Shown: positions 21,583-29,481, counted from the stretch's first letter. The stretch is 33,533 bases of DNA from Rhodoferax sp. (GCA_026224975.1 JAMFRW010000059.1:1-33533); one strand, 5' to 3'. The notes: a model not told the origin generated them from the sequence alone. Made by a program: numbers and translations.

Positions 21583-22279
21583 AGCCCGGCCCGATCGGCG
21601 CCAGCAAAGCACGCAGCCGCTCGCGCGCATCGGGCGCCTGCACCGATTGGCCCAGGCCGCTTTCCACGCTGCCGATGTGCGCCAGCATCAGGACCGCCGC
21701 CCCCTCCACATCGCCCGCCTCGATGGCGCCGACGATCCGCGCGTGGTCGGCGCAGGACTGCACCGCGTCGTGCGTCGATTGATAGAGCGAGGCGACCAGC
21801 GTGGTGCGCGCGGTCAGGTCGCGCAGCATGTCGCACAGCATGCGGTGGCCCAGGCATTCGGCCAGGCACACGTGAAAGTCGGCGAGCAGGAAGGTGCGCG
21901 TGGCCACGTCGGCCCCGGCGATGGCCGCTTCTTCATCGGCAATGTGGCCGCGCAGGCGCTTGATCACCGCCTGCAGCGGCCGGCCAGCTTCGCGCAGCAC
22001 CGCAGAGTCACGCAACATGCCGGACTCGACCGCGCGCCGCGCCGCAAACGCATCGTGCGCCTGTGCCAGCGAAGGTTCCAGCACATACCAGCCCTTGCGC
22101 GAGCGCACCTCCACGAAGCCGCGCGCCTGCAATTGCATCAGCGCCTCGCGCACCAGCGTGCGGCTCACGCCGAACATGTCGGCCAGCTCCTGCTCACCCA
22201 GCCGCTCACCGGGCGCGAGCTTCTGGGCCAGGATGGATTCGACGACGCGCTGGGCGATTTCGGTCTGGTTGATGGTCAT
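21530..22279 (-). CDS. GntR family regulator with FCD effector domain
   Basis: AQRVVESILAQKLAPGERLGEQELADMFGVSRTLVREALMQLQARGFVEVRSRKGWYV winged HTH; FCD-like C-terminus. Confidence 0.92.
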   Translation of the reverse strand: MTINQTEIAQRVVESILAQKLAPGERLGEQELADMFGVSRTLVREALMQLQARGFVEVRSRKGWYVLEPSLAQAHDAFAARRAVESGMLRDSAVLREAGRPLQAVIKRLRGHIADEEAAIAGADVATRTFLLADFHVCLAECLGHRMLCDMLRDLTARTTLVASLYQSTHDAVQSCADHARIVGAIEAGDVEGAAVLMLAHIGSVESGLGQSVQAPDARERLRALLAPIGPGFSARSATTPGRTAPAKT

Positions 22280-22310
22280 GGGCGGATCAGGAAACGGAAC
22301 CCGGACGATA

Positions 22311-22413
22311 AGGCTCGGGCCGGGACGAAGCGCCTACGAAGTTGCGCAGAGCAGGCCTGAGCACGAGTCGCCTGCGCTGCCCAGTTTCACAGGGGCTTCG
22401 CTTCAACGACTCA
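22311..22413 (-). repeat. Copy A of a 103-bp dispersed repeat; its first 3 nt are the dctA TGA stop codon
   Basis: Reverse complement TGAGTCGTTGAAGCGAAGCCCCTGTGAAACTGGGCAGCGCAGGCGACTCGTGCTCAGGCCTGCTCTGCGCAACTTCGTAGGCGCTTCG... matches 28905..29007 at 94 of 103 positions by eye. Confidence 0.9.
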
Positions 22414-23733
22414 GGCAGCGACCGCCCCCACCGGCGCCGCCGGCTCCAGCCCCAGTTCCATGTCGTCGGCCACCGGCCGCCCATCCAGCACCGCATGCGC
22501 GCGCTCGCGGTCGATGTCGCCTTCCCACGCGGCCACGGCCACGGTGGCCACGCAATTGCCGATCAGGTTGCCGAGCGCGCGGGCGATGCCCATGAACCAG
22601 TCGACCGAGAGCACCATCACCAGGCCGATCGCGGGGATGGCGGGAATCGCCTGCAGCGTGGCGGCCAGCACCACGATCGCCGAGCCTGGCACACCGTGCG
22701 CGCCTTTGGAGGTGACGAGCGAGATCGCCAGGATCGTCAGCAGGTCGGTCATCGAGATCGGCGTGTTGGTGGCCTGCGCGATGAACACGGCGGCGAGCGT
22801 GATGTAGATCGAGAAGGCGTCGAGGTTGAACGAGTAGCCGGTGGGGATCACCAGGCCGACCGTCGAATCGCGAATGCCCATGCGCTTCAACTTGGCCATG
22901 ATCTGCGGCAGCACGCTGTCCGACGAGGTCGTCGCGAAGACGATGGTCAGCTCTTCACGCAGGTAGCGCAGCAGCTTGAAGAGGCTGAAGCCTGAAAGCC
23001 GCATGATCCCGCCCAGTATGACGACGACGAAGATCGCGACTGCCGCGTAGTAAAGCACCACGAGCATGCCGAGCTGCTTGAGCGAGCCGATGCCGTACTT
23101 GCCCACGGTAAACGCGATGGCGCCGAACACACCGAGCGGCGCCAGCTTGATGATCAGCCCCATGGTCTTGAAGAGGATGCCCGAAAGGTCTTCGATCAGC
23201 CCGGCGATCTTGGCGCCCTTCTCGCCGACGAGCGAGAGCGCGCAGCCGAAGACGATGGAGAACAGCAGCACCTGCAGTACGTCGCCGGTCGCGAAGGCGC
23301 TGACGGCCGTCGTGGGAATCAGCTTCAAGAAGAACTCGGTGAAGCCGCCGCCGGAGAGCTTGCCAGCGTTCTCGACATAGGCGCTCATCGCCTTGGCGTC
23401 CAGCGTGTGCACATCGACATTCATGCCGACGCCAGGCTGGAAGACGAAGGCCAGCACCAGGCCGAGCACGAGGGCGACTGTCGTCAGCACCTCGAAGTAG
23501 ATCAGCGCCTTGACGCCGACGCGGCCGACGCGCTTCAGGTCGCCGGTGCCGGCGATGCCGTGCACGATCACGCAGAAGACGATCAGCGGCACCAGCATCT
23601 TGATGAGCTTGATGAAGCCGTCACCCAGCGGCTTGAACTTGGCGGCCGTGTCGGGCCACAAGAACCCGACCAGCACACCGAGGATGAGGGCCAGCACGAC
23701 CTGGCCGAACAAGGAGCGAAAAAAACGAGGCAT
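22411..23733 (-). CDS. dctA: C4-dicarboxylate:cation symporter (DctA family)
   Basis: MPRFFRSLFGQVVLALILGVLVGFLWPDTAAKFKPLGDGFIKLIKMLVPLIVFCVIVHGIAG...FATTSSDSVLPQIM...VIPTGYSFNLDAFSIYITLAAVFIAQATNTP; start at 23733. Confidence 0.94.
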   Translation of the reverse strand: MPRFFRSLFGQVVLALILGVLVGFLWPDTAAKFKPLGDGFIKLIKMLVPLIVFCVIVHGIAGTGDLKRVGRVGVKALIYFEVLTTVALVLGLVLAFVFQPGVGMNVDVHTLDAKAMSAYVENAGKLSGGGFTEFFLKLIPTTAVSAFATGDVLQVLLFSIVFGCALSLVGEKGAKIAGLIEDLSGILFKTMGLIIKLAPLGVFGAIAFTVGKYGIGSLKQLGMLVVLYYAAVAIFVVVILGGIMRLSGFSLFKLLRYLREELTIVFATTSSDSVLPQIMAKLKRMGIRDSTVGLVIPTGYSFNLDAFSIYITLAAVFIAQATNTPISMTDLLTILAISLVTSKGAHGVPGSAIVVLAATLQAIPAIPAIGLVMVLSVDWFMGIARALGNLIGNCVATVAVAAWEGDIDRERAHAVLDGRPVADDMELGLEPAAPVGAVAA

Positions 23734-23828
23734 GGGACTCTCCAACAAGAGGAAGGACGACGAACTCCGGACCCGCTGCGAATTGCCGAGTCCTGCAATT
23801 ACCTGACCAGTGCCTGCACTCAAGTTTT

Positions 23829-23852
23829 CTTGATCACAAGCTTGTGTACAAG
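23829..23852. promoter_or_regulatory. Candidate GntR/FCD operator upstream of dctA: CTTGATCACAAGCTTGTGTACAAG
   Basis: Perfect 12-bp palindrome CACAAGCTTGTG flanked by CTTG/CAAG arms; includes CTTGTGTACAAG resembling the TTGTnnACAA core of FadR/VanR-type operators; GntR gene adjacent to dctA. Confidence 0.5.
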
Positions 23853-23925
23853 CAATGTAGTCAACATTAGCAATCGTCGTGCCCGTGGTTTCCCTAGTTT
23901 TTGGCGCTGCGGATCACCGCCGAAT

Positions 23926-23968
23926 CACACCGCGCGCAGGGCTGGTGCGTTAGCAAACGCGCGGTGTG
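23926..23968. other. Inverted repeat/hairpin, perfect 11-bp arms and 21-nt loop, in the dctA/ModA-like divergent region
   Basis: CACACCGCGCG (23926-23936) and CGCGCGGTGTG (23958-23968). Confidence 0.7.
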
Positions 23969-24056
23969 CAACGACGGTGCGTGATCCCGGGCATCATCGA
24001 ACGAATCGGTGCGAATCGTCGTTTTCGCGGCGCGCCATCCAAACCGGAGAACTTCG

Positions 24057-24827
24057 ATGAATTCGCTGGCGCGGCTGATGCCGCTCGCCCTCCTTCTCGC
24101 CCCGCTGGCGGCACCCCGCCCCGTTGAGGCGGCGGACGCCGCATCCCTCGCCGTGCTGAGCGCAGGCGCCATCGAGCCGGGTGTGCGGCCGGCGCTTGCA
24201 GCATTCGAGAAGGCCAGCGGGCTGCACGTGACGCTGGCGTTTGCGACCGCGCCCGAGATCCGCCAACGTATGGCGGCCGGCGCCTACGCCGATGCGGTCT
24301 TCGCGCCGCCGGCGGTGCTCGACCAGCTGGCGCGCGCCGGGCAACTGGCGCCCGCACGAGCGGCGATCGGCCGCGTCGGCCTGGGCGTGGCGGTGCGGCC
24401 GGGCGCGCCGCAGCCCGGGATCGGCACGGCAGACGAGCTGAAGCATTCGCTGCTGCAGGCCGATTCGGTTGTCTTCAACCGCGCATCGACCGGGCTTTAT
24501 GTCGAAGGCCTGTTGAAGACGCTGGGCGTCACGGCTGAGCTCGAAGGCCGCACCACGCGCTACCCGGACGGCGCTTCGGTGATGAGGCACCTGCTCGTCG
24601 GCAGCGGGCGCGAGTTCGGTTTTGGCGCGATGACCGAGATCGCGCTCTTTCGCGCCGAAGGTTTGGTCCTTGTAGGACCGCTGCCGCCGGAGCTGCAGAA
24701 CATGACCTCGTACGCCGCGGCGCCGGTCACGCGCGGCAACGCAGAAGCGGCCGGCGCGCTGATGAGATTCCTTGCCTCCGATGCCGCCCGCGCGGTGTTC
24801 ACGGCGGCCGGTATCGAACCGCCATGA
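24057..24827 (+). CDS. Periplasmic substrate-binding protein, ModA-like (molybdate/anion-binding fold)
   Basis: Signal peptide MNSLARLMPLALLLAPLAAPRPVEA, then LAVLSAGAIEPGVRPALAAFEKASGLHVTLAFATAPEIRQRMAAGAYADAVFAPPAVLDQLARAG; no ABC permease/ATPase partner adjacent. Confidence 0.83.
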   Translation: MNSLARLMPLALLLAPLAAPRPVEAADAASLAVLSAGAIEPGVRPALAAFEKASGLHVTLAFATAPEIRQRMAAGAYADAVFAPPAVLDQLARAGQLAPARAAIGRVGLGVAVRPGAPQPGIGTADELKHSLLQADSVVFNRASTGLYVEGLLKTLGVTAELEGRTTRYPDGASVMRHLLVGSGREFGFGAMTEIALFRAEGLVLVGPLPPELQNMTSYAAAPVTRGNAEAAGALMRFLASDAARAVFTAAGIEPP

Positions 24828-24840
24828 ACCGAAGGGCTGA

Positions 24841-25494
24841 TCAGCGCGGCTGCGGCGTGGTGCGCAGGTAGGGCTTGATGGTCTTGAAGCCAGGGAAGGA
24901 CTTCTCCGCCTCTTCGTTGCTGACCGCGGGCGTGATGATCACGTCGTCGCCCTGCTTCCAGTTCACCGGGGTGGCGACCTTGTGCTTGGCGGTGAGCTGC
25001 ATCGAGTCGAGTACGCGCAGGATCTCGTCGAAATTGCGGCCGGTGGTCATCGGGTAGGTGAGCATCAGCTTGATCTTCTTGTCGGGGCCGATGATGAAGA
25101 CCGAGCGCACCGTCGCGTTGTTGGCGGCGGTGCGGCCATCGGCGCCCACCTCGTCGGCCGGCAGCATGTTGTAGAGCTTGGCGACCACCAGGTCGGCGTC
25201 ACCGATCATCGGGTACTTGACAGCCGAGCCTTGCGTTTCCTCGATGTCCTTGGCCCATTCGCCGTGGCGCGCGACAGGATCGGCGCTCAGGCCGATCAGC
25301 TTGGCGTTGCGCTTGGTGAACTCCGGTTCGATGCGGGCCATGTAGCCGAGTTCGGTGGTGCAGACGGGCGTGAAGTCCTTGGGGTGCGAAAACAGGATCG
25401 CCCACTGGTCGCCAATCCACTCGTGGAACTTGATCTTGCCTTGCGTGGTGTCGGCTTCGAAATCGGGGGCGATGTCATTGATGCGCAGGGACAT
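24841..25494 (-). CDS. 1-Cys peroxiredoxin (Prx6 subfamily)
   Basis: MSLRINDIAPDFEADTTQGKIKFHEWIGDQWAILFSHPKDFTPVCTTELGYMARIEPEF; PVCTTE active site. Confidence 0.95.
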   Translation of the reverse strand: MSLRINDIAPDFEADTTQGKIKFHEWIGDQWAILFSHPKDFTPVCTTELGYMARIEPEFTKRNAKLIGLSADPVARHGEWAKDIEETQGSAVKYPMIGDADLVVAKLYNMLPADEVGADGRTAANNATVRSVFIIGPDKKIKLMLTYPMTTGRNFDEILRVLDSMQLTAKHKVATPVNWKQGDDVIITPAVSNEEAEKSFPGFKTIKPYLRTTPQPR

Positions 25495-25584
25495 GGTGGC
25501 TCCTTGGGTGCGTGTTCTCGGGGCAAAGATTGTGGATCGATTCCGGCGACGGGGCGATCCATGAAAACCGCATGTCGATGCGCG

Positions 25585-25815
25585 TTATACGGCGGTGCCA
25601 TCCGCCGTGGGCGTCGCTGGCGCGGCGGCGGCCTTGTCGCTCCACAGCTTGCCCCCGGTCGCCCAGTCCTGGCGCTTGATGTCGTAGAACAGGATGTCGA
25701 CGCTTTCCGGCGAGCCGCCGAGCGCGCGCACGACGCCGTCGGTCAGTTCCTTGGCGAGCGCGCGTTTTTGTTCCGGGGTGCGGCCTTCGAAAAGTTCGAC
25801 GCGGATGGTGGGCAT
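25585..25815 (-). CDS. 4-oxalocrotonate tautomerase family protein
   Basis: MPTIRVELFEGRTPEQKRALAKELTDGVVRALGGSPESVDILFYDIKRQDWATGGKLWSD; Pro2 catalytic N-terminus; start 25815 inside ORF 25585..26007. Confidence 0.88.
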   Translation of the reverse strand: MPTIRVELFEGRTPEQKRALAKELTDGVVRALGGSPESVDILFYDIKRQDWATGGKLWSDKAAAAPATPTADGTAV

Positions 25816-25885
25816 GGTGGGGACTCCTGTGTGTTTGCAAAAAATCGATCGTGTGGGTCGATCGTCATGAATTGGTCTGCATAAA

Positions 25886-26656
25886 TCAGTCAGCGTAGCC
25901 GGGCGAGAGCCGATCGAGACGGCGCAGCAGCGACGGCCATTCGACATCGCCGTCCCACTCGCTGCCGTCGCCCACCCATTGGCGGTGCGTGCGCGCGGCG
26001 AGTTCATCGCTCGCCACCAGCACCTGCCCGCCGGCGGCCGCCATGCCGCGCAACTGGGCCTGCGCGGCGCGCTCCAGCAAGTGCATCAGCATGTAGGCCT
26101 CGGCGATGGTCCGGCCGACGGTGAGCGTGCCGTGGTTGTCCAGGATCAGCCCGTCCAGCGAGCCGAGGTTGGCGACGAGCCGGCGCTGCTCATCCGCGCC
26201 CAGCGCCAGGCCTTCGTACGCATGGCGCCCGAGCCGGCCGTGCAGACGCATCGCGTACTGCGAGGTCGGCTGCAGACCGCCGGGCAGCATCGCGAGCGCC
26301 ACACCCCAGGGCGTGTGCAGGTGGATCACGCATTCGACATCCGGCCGCGCCGCGTGCACCGCGCCGTGGATGGTGAAGCCGGTCGGGTTGACGGCGCGGC
26401 GCGAACCATCGACCACCTCGCCGCGCACGTTGACCTTGACGAGCGACGAGGCGCAGATCTCGTCAAAGCTCAATCCAAATTCGTTGATCAGATACACGCC
26501 CAACTCTCCCGGAACCGTGGCCGAGAGGTGCGTGTAGACCGTGTCGTCCCAGCCGTTGAGCGCGGCCAGCCGGAAGGCGGCGGCGAGGTCGGTGCGCACC
26601 TGTTGTTCGGTGCGTGGTGGGCGCCGCACGGCGGCTGCAGGAGGATGATCGGTCAT
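25886..26656 (-). CDS. Class II aldolase/adducin family protein
   Basis: NGWDDTVYTHLSATVPG...YLINEFGLSFDEICASSLVKVN...CVIHLHTPWGVALA...ILDNHGTLTVGRTIAEAYMLM motifs. Confidence 0.92.
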   Translation of the reverse strand: MTDHPPAAAVRRPPRTEQQVRTDLAAAFRLAALNGWDDTVYTHLSATVPGELGVYLINEFGLSFDEICASSLVKVNVRGEVVDGSRRAVNPTGFTIHGAVHAARPDVECVIHLHTPWGVALAMLPGGLQPTSQYAMRLHGRLGRHAYEGLALGADEQRRLVANLGSLDGLILDNHGTLTVGRTIAEAYMLMHLLERAAQAQLRGMAAAGGQVLVASDELAARTHRQWVGDGSEWDGDVEWPSLLRRLDRLSPGYAD

Positions 26657-26824
26657 GGATGGTGAAGAGAAGGAAGGCGGTTATACAACTCTCCCGTGCC
26701 AGCCGTGGCACACGTCCGAGGACGCGCCACCCGCAGCTGGGCGAAGCTATCCGGCGGGTTGCCATTGAAACCCCACCCAGCGGACCCACCTCCCCTGTCC
26801 ACCTGCCAACGCGAGCCTCACCCT

Positions 26825-27646
26825 GTGCCCATCGCCATCGTCCTCGGCTTGACCCTGCTGCTGGTGCTGTGGCTTCTCGGCGAGCCGTGGTGGGTGGAGC
26901 GCCGCCGCGAGCGGCTTCGGCGCCAGCCCTTCCCGGCCGCCTGGCGCACCATCCTGCGCAAGCGCGTGCCCTATGTGCGCCTGCTGCCGGCCGATCTGCA
27001 ACTGCAGCTCAAGCGTCACATGCAGGTCTTCCTGGCCGAAAAGCCCTTCATCGGCTGCGACGGCCTGACGGTCACCGACGAGATGCGCGTCACCATCGCC
27101 GCGCAGGCCTGCCTGTTGATCCTCAACCGGCGTCGCACCGACTACTACCCCGAACTGCGCGAGATCCTGGTGTATCCCGGCGCCTTCGTCGTCGACCGGG
27201 TGCATGCCGAGCCAAGCGGCGCCTTGCAGGAGCAACGGCGCGCGCTGTCGGGCGAATCATGGTCGCGCGGGCAAGTGATCCTGTCGTGGCAGGACAGCGT
27301 GGAAGGCGCAGCCGTGGTGGACGACGGCCGCAACGTGGTGATCCACGAATTCGCGCACCAGCTCGACCAGCAGGCGGGCCACGCCAACGGTGCACCGATG
27401 CTGGGCCGGCGCGAGCGCTATGCGCGTTGGTCGCAGGTGCTGAGCGCCGAATACACGACCCTGCGGCAGCGCTCGCAGGACGGCGAACCGACGCTCTTCA
27501 GCAGCTACGGCGCCACCGATCCGGCGGAGTTCTTCGCCGTGGTGTCGGAGGTGTTCTTCGAGCAGCCGCAGCGCATGGCGGCGGAGCACACCGCGCTCTA
27601 CATCGAGCTGGCCCGCTTCTACCGGCTGGACCCGGCGAGCTGGTGA
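26825..27646 (+). CDS. mtfA: Zinc-dependent peptidase, MtfA family (M90)
   Basis: HEFAHQLDQQAGHANGAP zinc motif, PYVRLLPADLQLQLKRHMQVFLAEKPFIGCDGLTVTDEMRVTIAAQACLLIL; likely GTG start at 26825 within ORF 26696..27646. Confidence 0.87.
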   Translation: MPIAIVLGLTLLLVLWLLGEPWWVERRRERLRRQPFPAAWRTILRKRVPYVRLLPADLQLQLKRHMQVFLAEKPFIGCDGLTVTDEMRVTIAAQACLLILNRRRTDYYPELREILVYPGAFVVDRVHAEPSGALQEQRRALSGESWSRGQVILSWQDSVEGAAVVDDGRNVVIHEFAHQLDQQAGHANGAPMLGRRERYARWSQVLSAEYTTLRQRSQDGEPTLFSSYGATDPAEFFAVVSEVFFEQPQRMAAEHTALYIELARFYRLDPASW

Positions 27647-27667
27647 GCGTCGAAAAAACTCTGAAGC

Positions 27668-27871
27668 TCAAACGTAGGTGTTGACCTGCGTGCCGAGCGG
27701 GCCGCTGCCGGCGAGCGGCGGCTGCTTCGGGATGGCGTTGATGAGCCCGAGCGCGCCAGCGGCTTGCGAATCGAGCGCTTTCTTGAGCACGAGGACTTGC
27801 GCGTCACTGGTGACCGAGCCTTGGGTGGCGCTGGTCGCGGCCTGGACGGCGGAGGTGCTGGCGATGTTCAT
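27668..27871 (-). CDS. YjfB-like putative motility small protein
   Basis: 67-aa MNIASTSAVQAATSATQGSVTSDAQVLVLKKALDSQAAGALGLINAIPKQPPLAGSGPLGTQVNTYV resembles the YjfB motility family pattern (xxVLKKALDxQAxxALxLIxAIP). Confidence 0.7.
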   Translation of the reverse strand: MNIASTSAVQAATSATQGSVTSDAQVLVLKKALDSQAAGALGLINAIPKQPPLAGSGPLGTQVNTYV

Positions 27872-28016
27872 GGCGGCCTTTCGGGGAGTCGTTCATCGAT
27901 TTCGGTCGGGCGCGGCGCAACTTGAGGACGGCATGTCGTCCGATCACGGGAGAGACGGCTCATCGGCACAATGACCCGGCCATCTCTCACCGCTCATATC
28001 TCACGCCGACCGCCGC

Positions 28017-28907
28017 ATGCCCCGCACCGCCCAGACGAACCTGCCCATCGATCCCGCCGAACGCTTCGGCCGGCCCGAGGGCGGCCTGCGGCTGCGCCTC
28101 TACACCATCATCTTCGAGGCCGACACCCGCGCCGGCCGCGCCTTCGATGTGGCGCTGCTGTGCCTCATCGTCTCCAGCGTGATCGTGGTCATGCTCGACA
28201 GCGTGCAGGCCATCCACGCCCGCTGGGGCGACTGGCTCACCGTGCTGGAGTGGGGCTACACCGCCCTCTTCACCACCGAGTACCTACTGCGCCTCATCGC
28301 CGTGCGCAAACCGCAGCGCTATGCGCGCAGCTTCTTCGGCATCATCGACCTGCTGTCCATCCTGCCGACCTGGCTGGCGCTCTTCTTCCCGGCCACGCAT
28401 GCGTTGATCGATGTGCGTGTGCTGCGGCTGCTGCGCGTCTTCCGCATCCTCAAGATGGCCGCCTACGTGGCCGAGTTCGGCGCGCTCGGCGAGGCGCTGG
28501 TGGCCAGCCGGCGCAAGATCTTCGTCTTCCTCTCGTTCGTACTGCTCGTGGTCGTGGTCATGGGTACGCTGATGTACGTCATCGAAGGCCCGGCGAACGG
28601 CTTCACCAGCGTGCCGGTCTCGGTCTACTGGGCCATCAGCACGATGACGACGGTGGGCTTCGGCGACATCACCCCCAAGACCGACCTGGGCCGCCTGATC
28701 GCCTCGGCCATGATGCTCGTCGGCTGGGGCACGCTGGCCGTGCCGACAGGCATCGTCGGTGCCGAATTCACAGCTCAGCGCCTGCGCCCGTACTACATCA
28801 CCACCCGGACCTGCCACGAATGCCTGAGCGAAGGCCACGAGCCCACGGCAAAATTCTGCAAGGATTGCGGCGCCGCGCTGCCGCGGTATCAGCGGGATGA
28901 GGGGTGA
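28017..28907 (+). CDS. Voltage-gated-type ion transporter (K+ channel-like) with C-terminal zinc-ribbon
   Basis: S1-S6 organisation, VRVLRLLRVFRILKMAAY S4 segment, TMTTVGFGDITPKT selectivity filter, C-terminal TCHECLSEGHEPTAKFCKDCGAALP. Confidence 0.92.
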   Translation: MPRTAQTNLPIDPAERFGRPEGGLRLRLYTIIFEADTRAGRAFDVALLCLIVSSVIVVMLDSVQAIHARWGDWLTVLEWGYTALFTTEYLLRLIAVRKPQRYARSFFGIIDLLSILPTWLALFFPATHALIDVRVLRLLRVFRILKMAAYVAEFGALGEALVASRRKIFVFLSFVLLVVVVMGTLMYVIEGPANGFTSVPVSVYWAISTMTTVGFGDITPKTDLGRLIASAMMLVGWGTLAVPTGIVGAEFTAQRLRPYYITTRTCHECLSEGHEPTAKFCKDCGAALPRYQRDEG

Positions 28908-29007
28908 GTCGCCGCAGCGAAGCCCCTGTGAAACTGGGCAGCGCAGGCGACTCATGCTCAGGCCTGCTCTGCGCAACTCCGTAGGCGCTTCGATTCGGCC
29001 TGAGCCT
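28905..29007 (+). repeat. Copy B of a 103-bp dispersed repeat; its first 3 nt are the ion-channel TGA stop codon
   Basis: TGAGTCGCCGCAGCGAAGCCCCTGTGAAACTGGGCAGCGCAGGCGACTCATGCTCAGGCCTGCTCTGCGCAACTCCGTAGGCGCTTCG...; internal 9-bp perfect stem TGAGTCGCC (28905-28913) / GGCGACTCA (28946-28954). Confidence 0.9.
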
Positions 29008-29012
29008 GCGGT

Positions 29013-29270
29013 CTAGATCGGGGCTCCGGATACCAAAGGGAAAGCCGACGGGTCGCGGATCGATCGAACGGACAAATCCACGTCCAGTTGCGGCCAGTAA
29101 AGATGGTCGGCGCTCGGCCATTCCACATTGGCCAACTGCTCGATCGTCGCCTGCTTGAACCACGGGAAATCGGCGAACGGCACAGCCAGCTCTTCGTCGC
29201 CGAGCAGCACCCAGAAGCAGTGCGTCGACACGTTGGTGACTTCAACCGCCGAAGTGACGATGCCAGGCAT
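29013..29270 (-). CDS. DUF2442 domain-containing protein
   Basis: 85-aa MPGIVTSAVEVTNVSTHCFWVLLGDEELAVPFADFPWFKQATIEQLANVEWPSADHLYWPQLDVDLSVRSI; FADFPWFxxATxxQLxNxE...LHWPxLDxDLSxxSI pattern. Confidence 0.88.
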   Translation of the reverse strand: MPGIVTSAVEVTNVSTHCFWVLLGDEELAVPFADFPWFKQATIEQLANVEWPSADHLYWPQLDVDLSVRSIRDPSAFPLVSGAPI

Positions 29271-29481
29271 TTTCGATCTCCCGAATGTGCGCTTCGACCA
29301 CGACCTGCGCTTGCCGAATCTGCGAGGGTGACAAACCGATGTTCGTGGCCAAGTGTACGGTCGGCGTCAGCCAGAACTTGGCCTCGCCGTCGGCGTGCGA
29401 TACGTGGACATGGATTCGCGATTCTTCGCGCGAGAAAAAGAACAGCCGGAATTGGCCGTCACGAACGATGGTGGGTGCCAT
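29242..29481 (-). CDS. DUF4160 domain-containing protein
   Basis: 79-aa MAPTIVRDGQFRLFFFSREESRIHVHVSHADGEAKFWLTPTVHLATNIGLSPSQIRQAQVVVEAHIREIENAWHRHF. Confidence 0.88.
   Translation of the reverse strand: MAPTIVRDGQFRLFFFSREESRIHVHVSHADGEAKFWLTPTVHLATNIGLSPSQIRQAQVVVEAHIREIENAWHRHFGG

Noticed and set aside
22342-22995. Similar N-termini MRRAGLS(T/M)SRLRCPVSQGLR in ORFs 22342..22995 and 28284..28976
   Set aside because: Not a shared protein family: the identity comes entirely from the 103-bp dispersed repeat translated in both places; the rest is antisense to dctA and the ion channel.
24828-24840. Possible bidirectional terminator between the ModA-like and peroxiredoxin genes
   Set aside because: Only 13 bp between convergent stops with no clear stem or U-tract.
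26696-26711. GTGCCA-GCCG-TGGCAC hairpin upstream of mtfA
   Set aside because: Only 6-bp arms in GC-rich DNA and no supporting context; too likely by chance to report as a finding.
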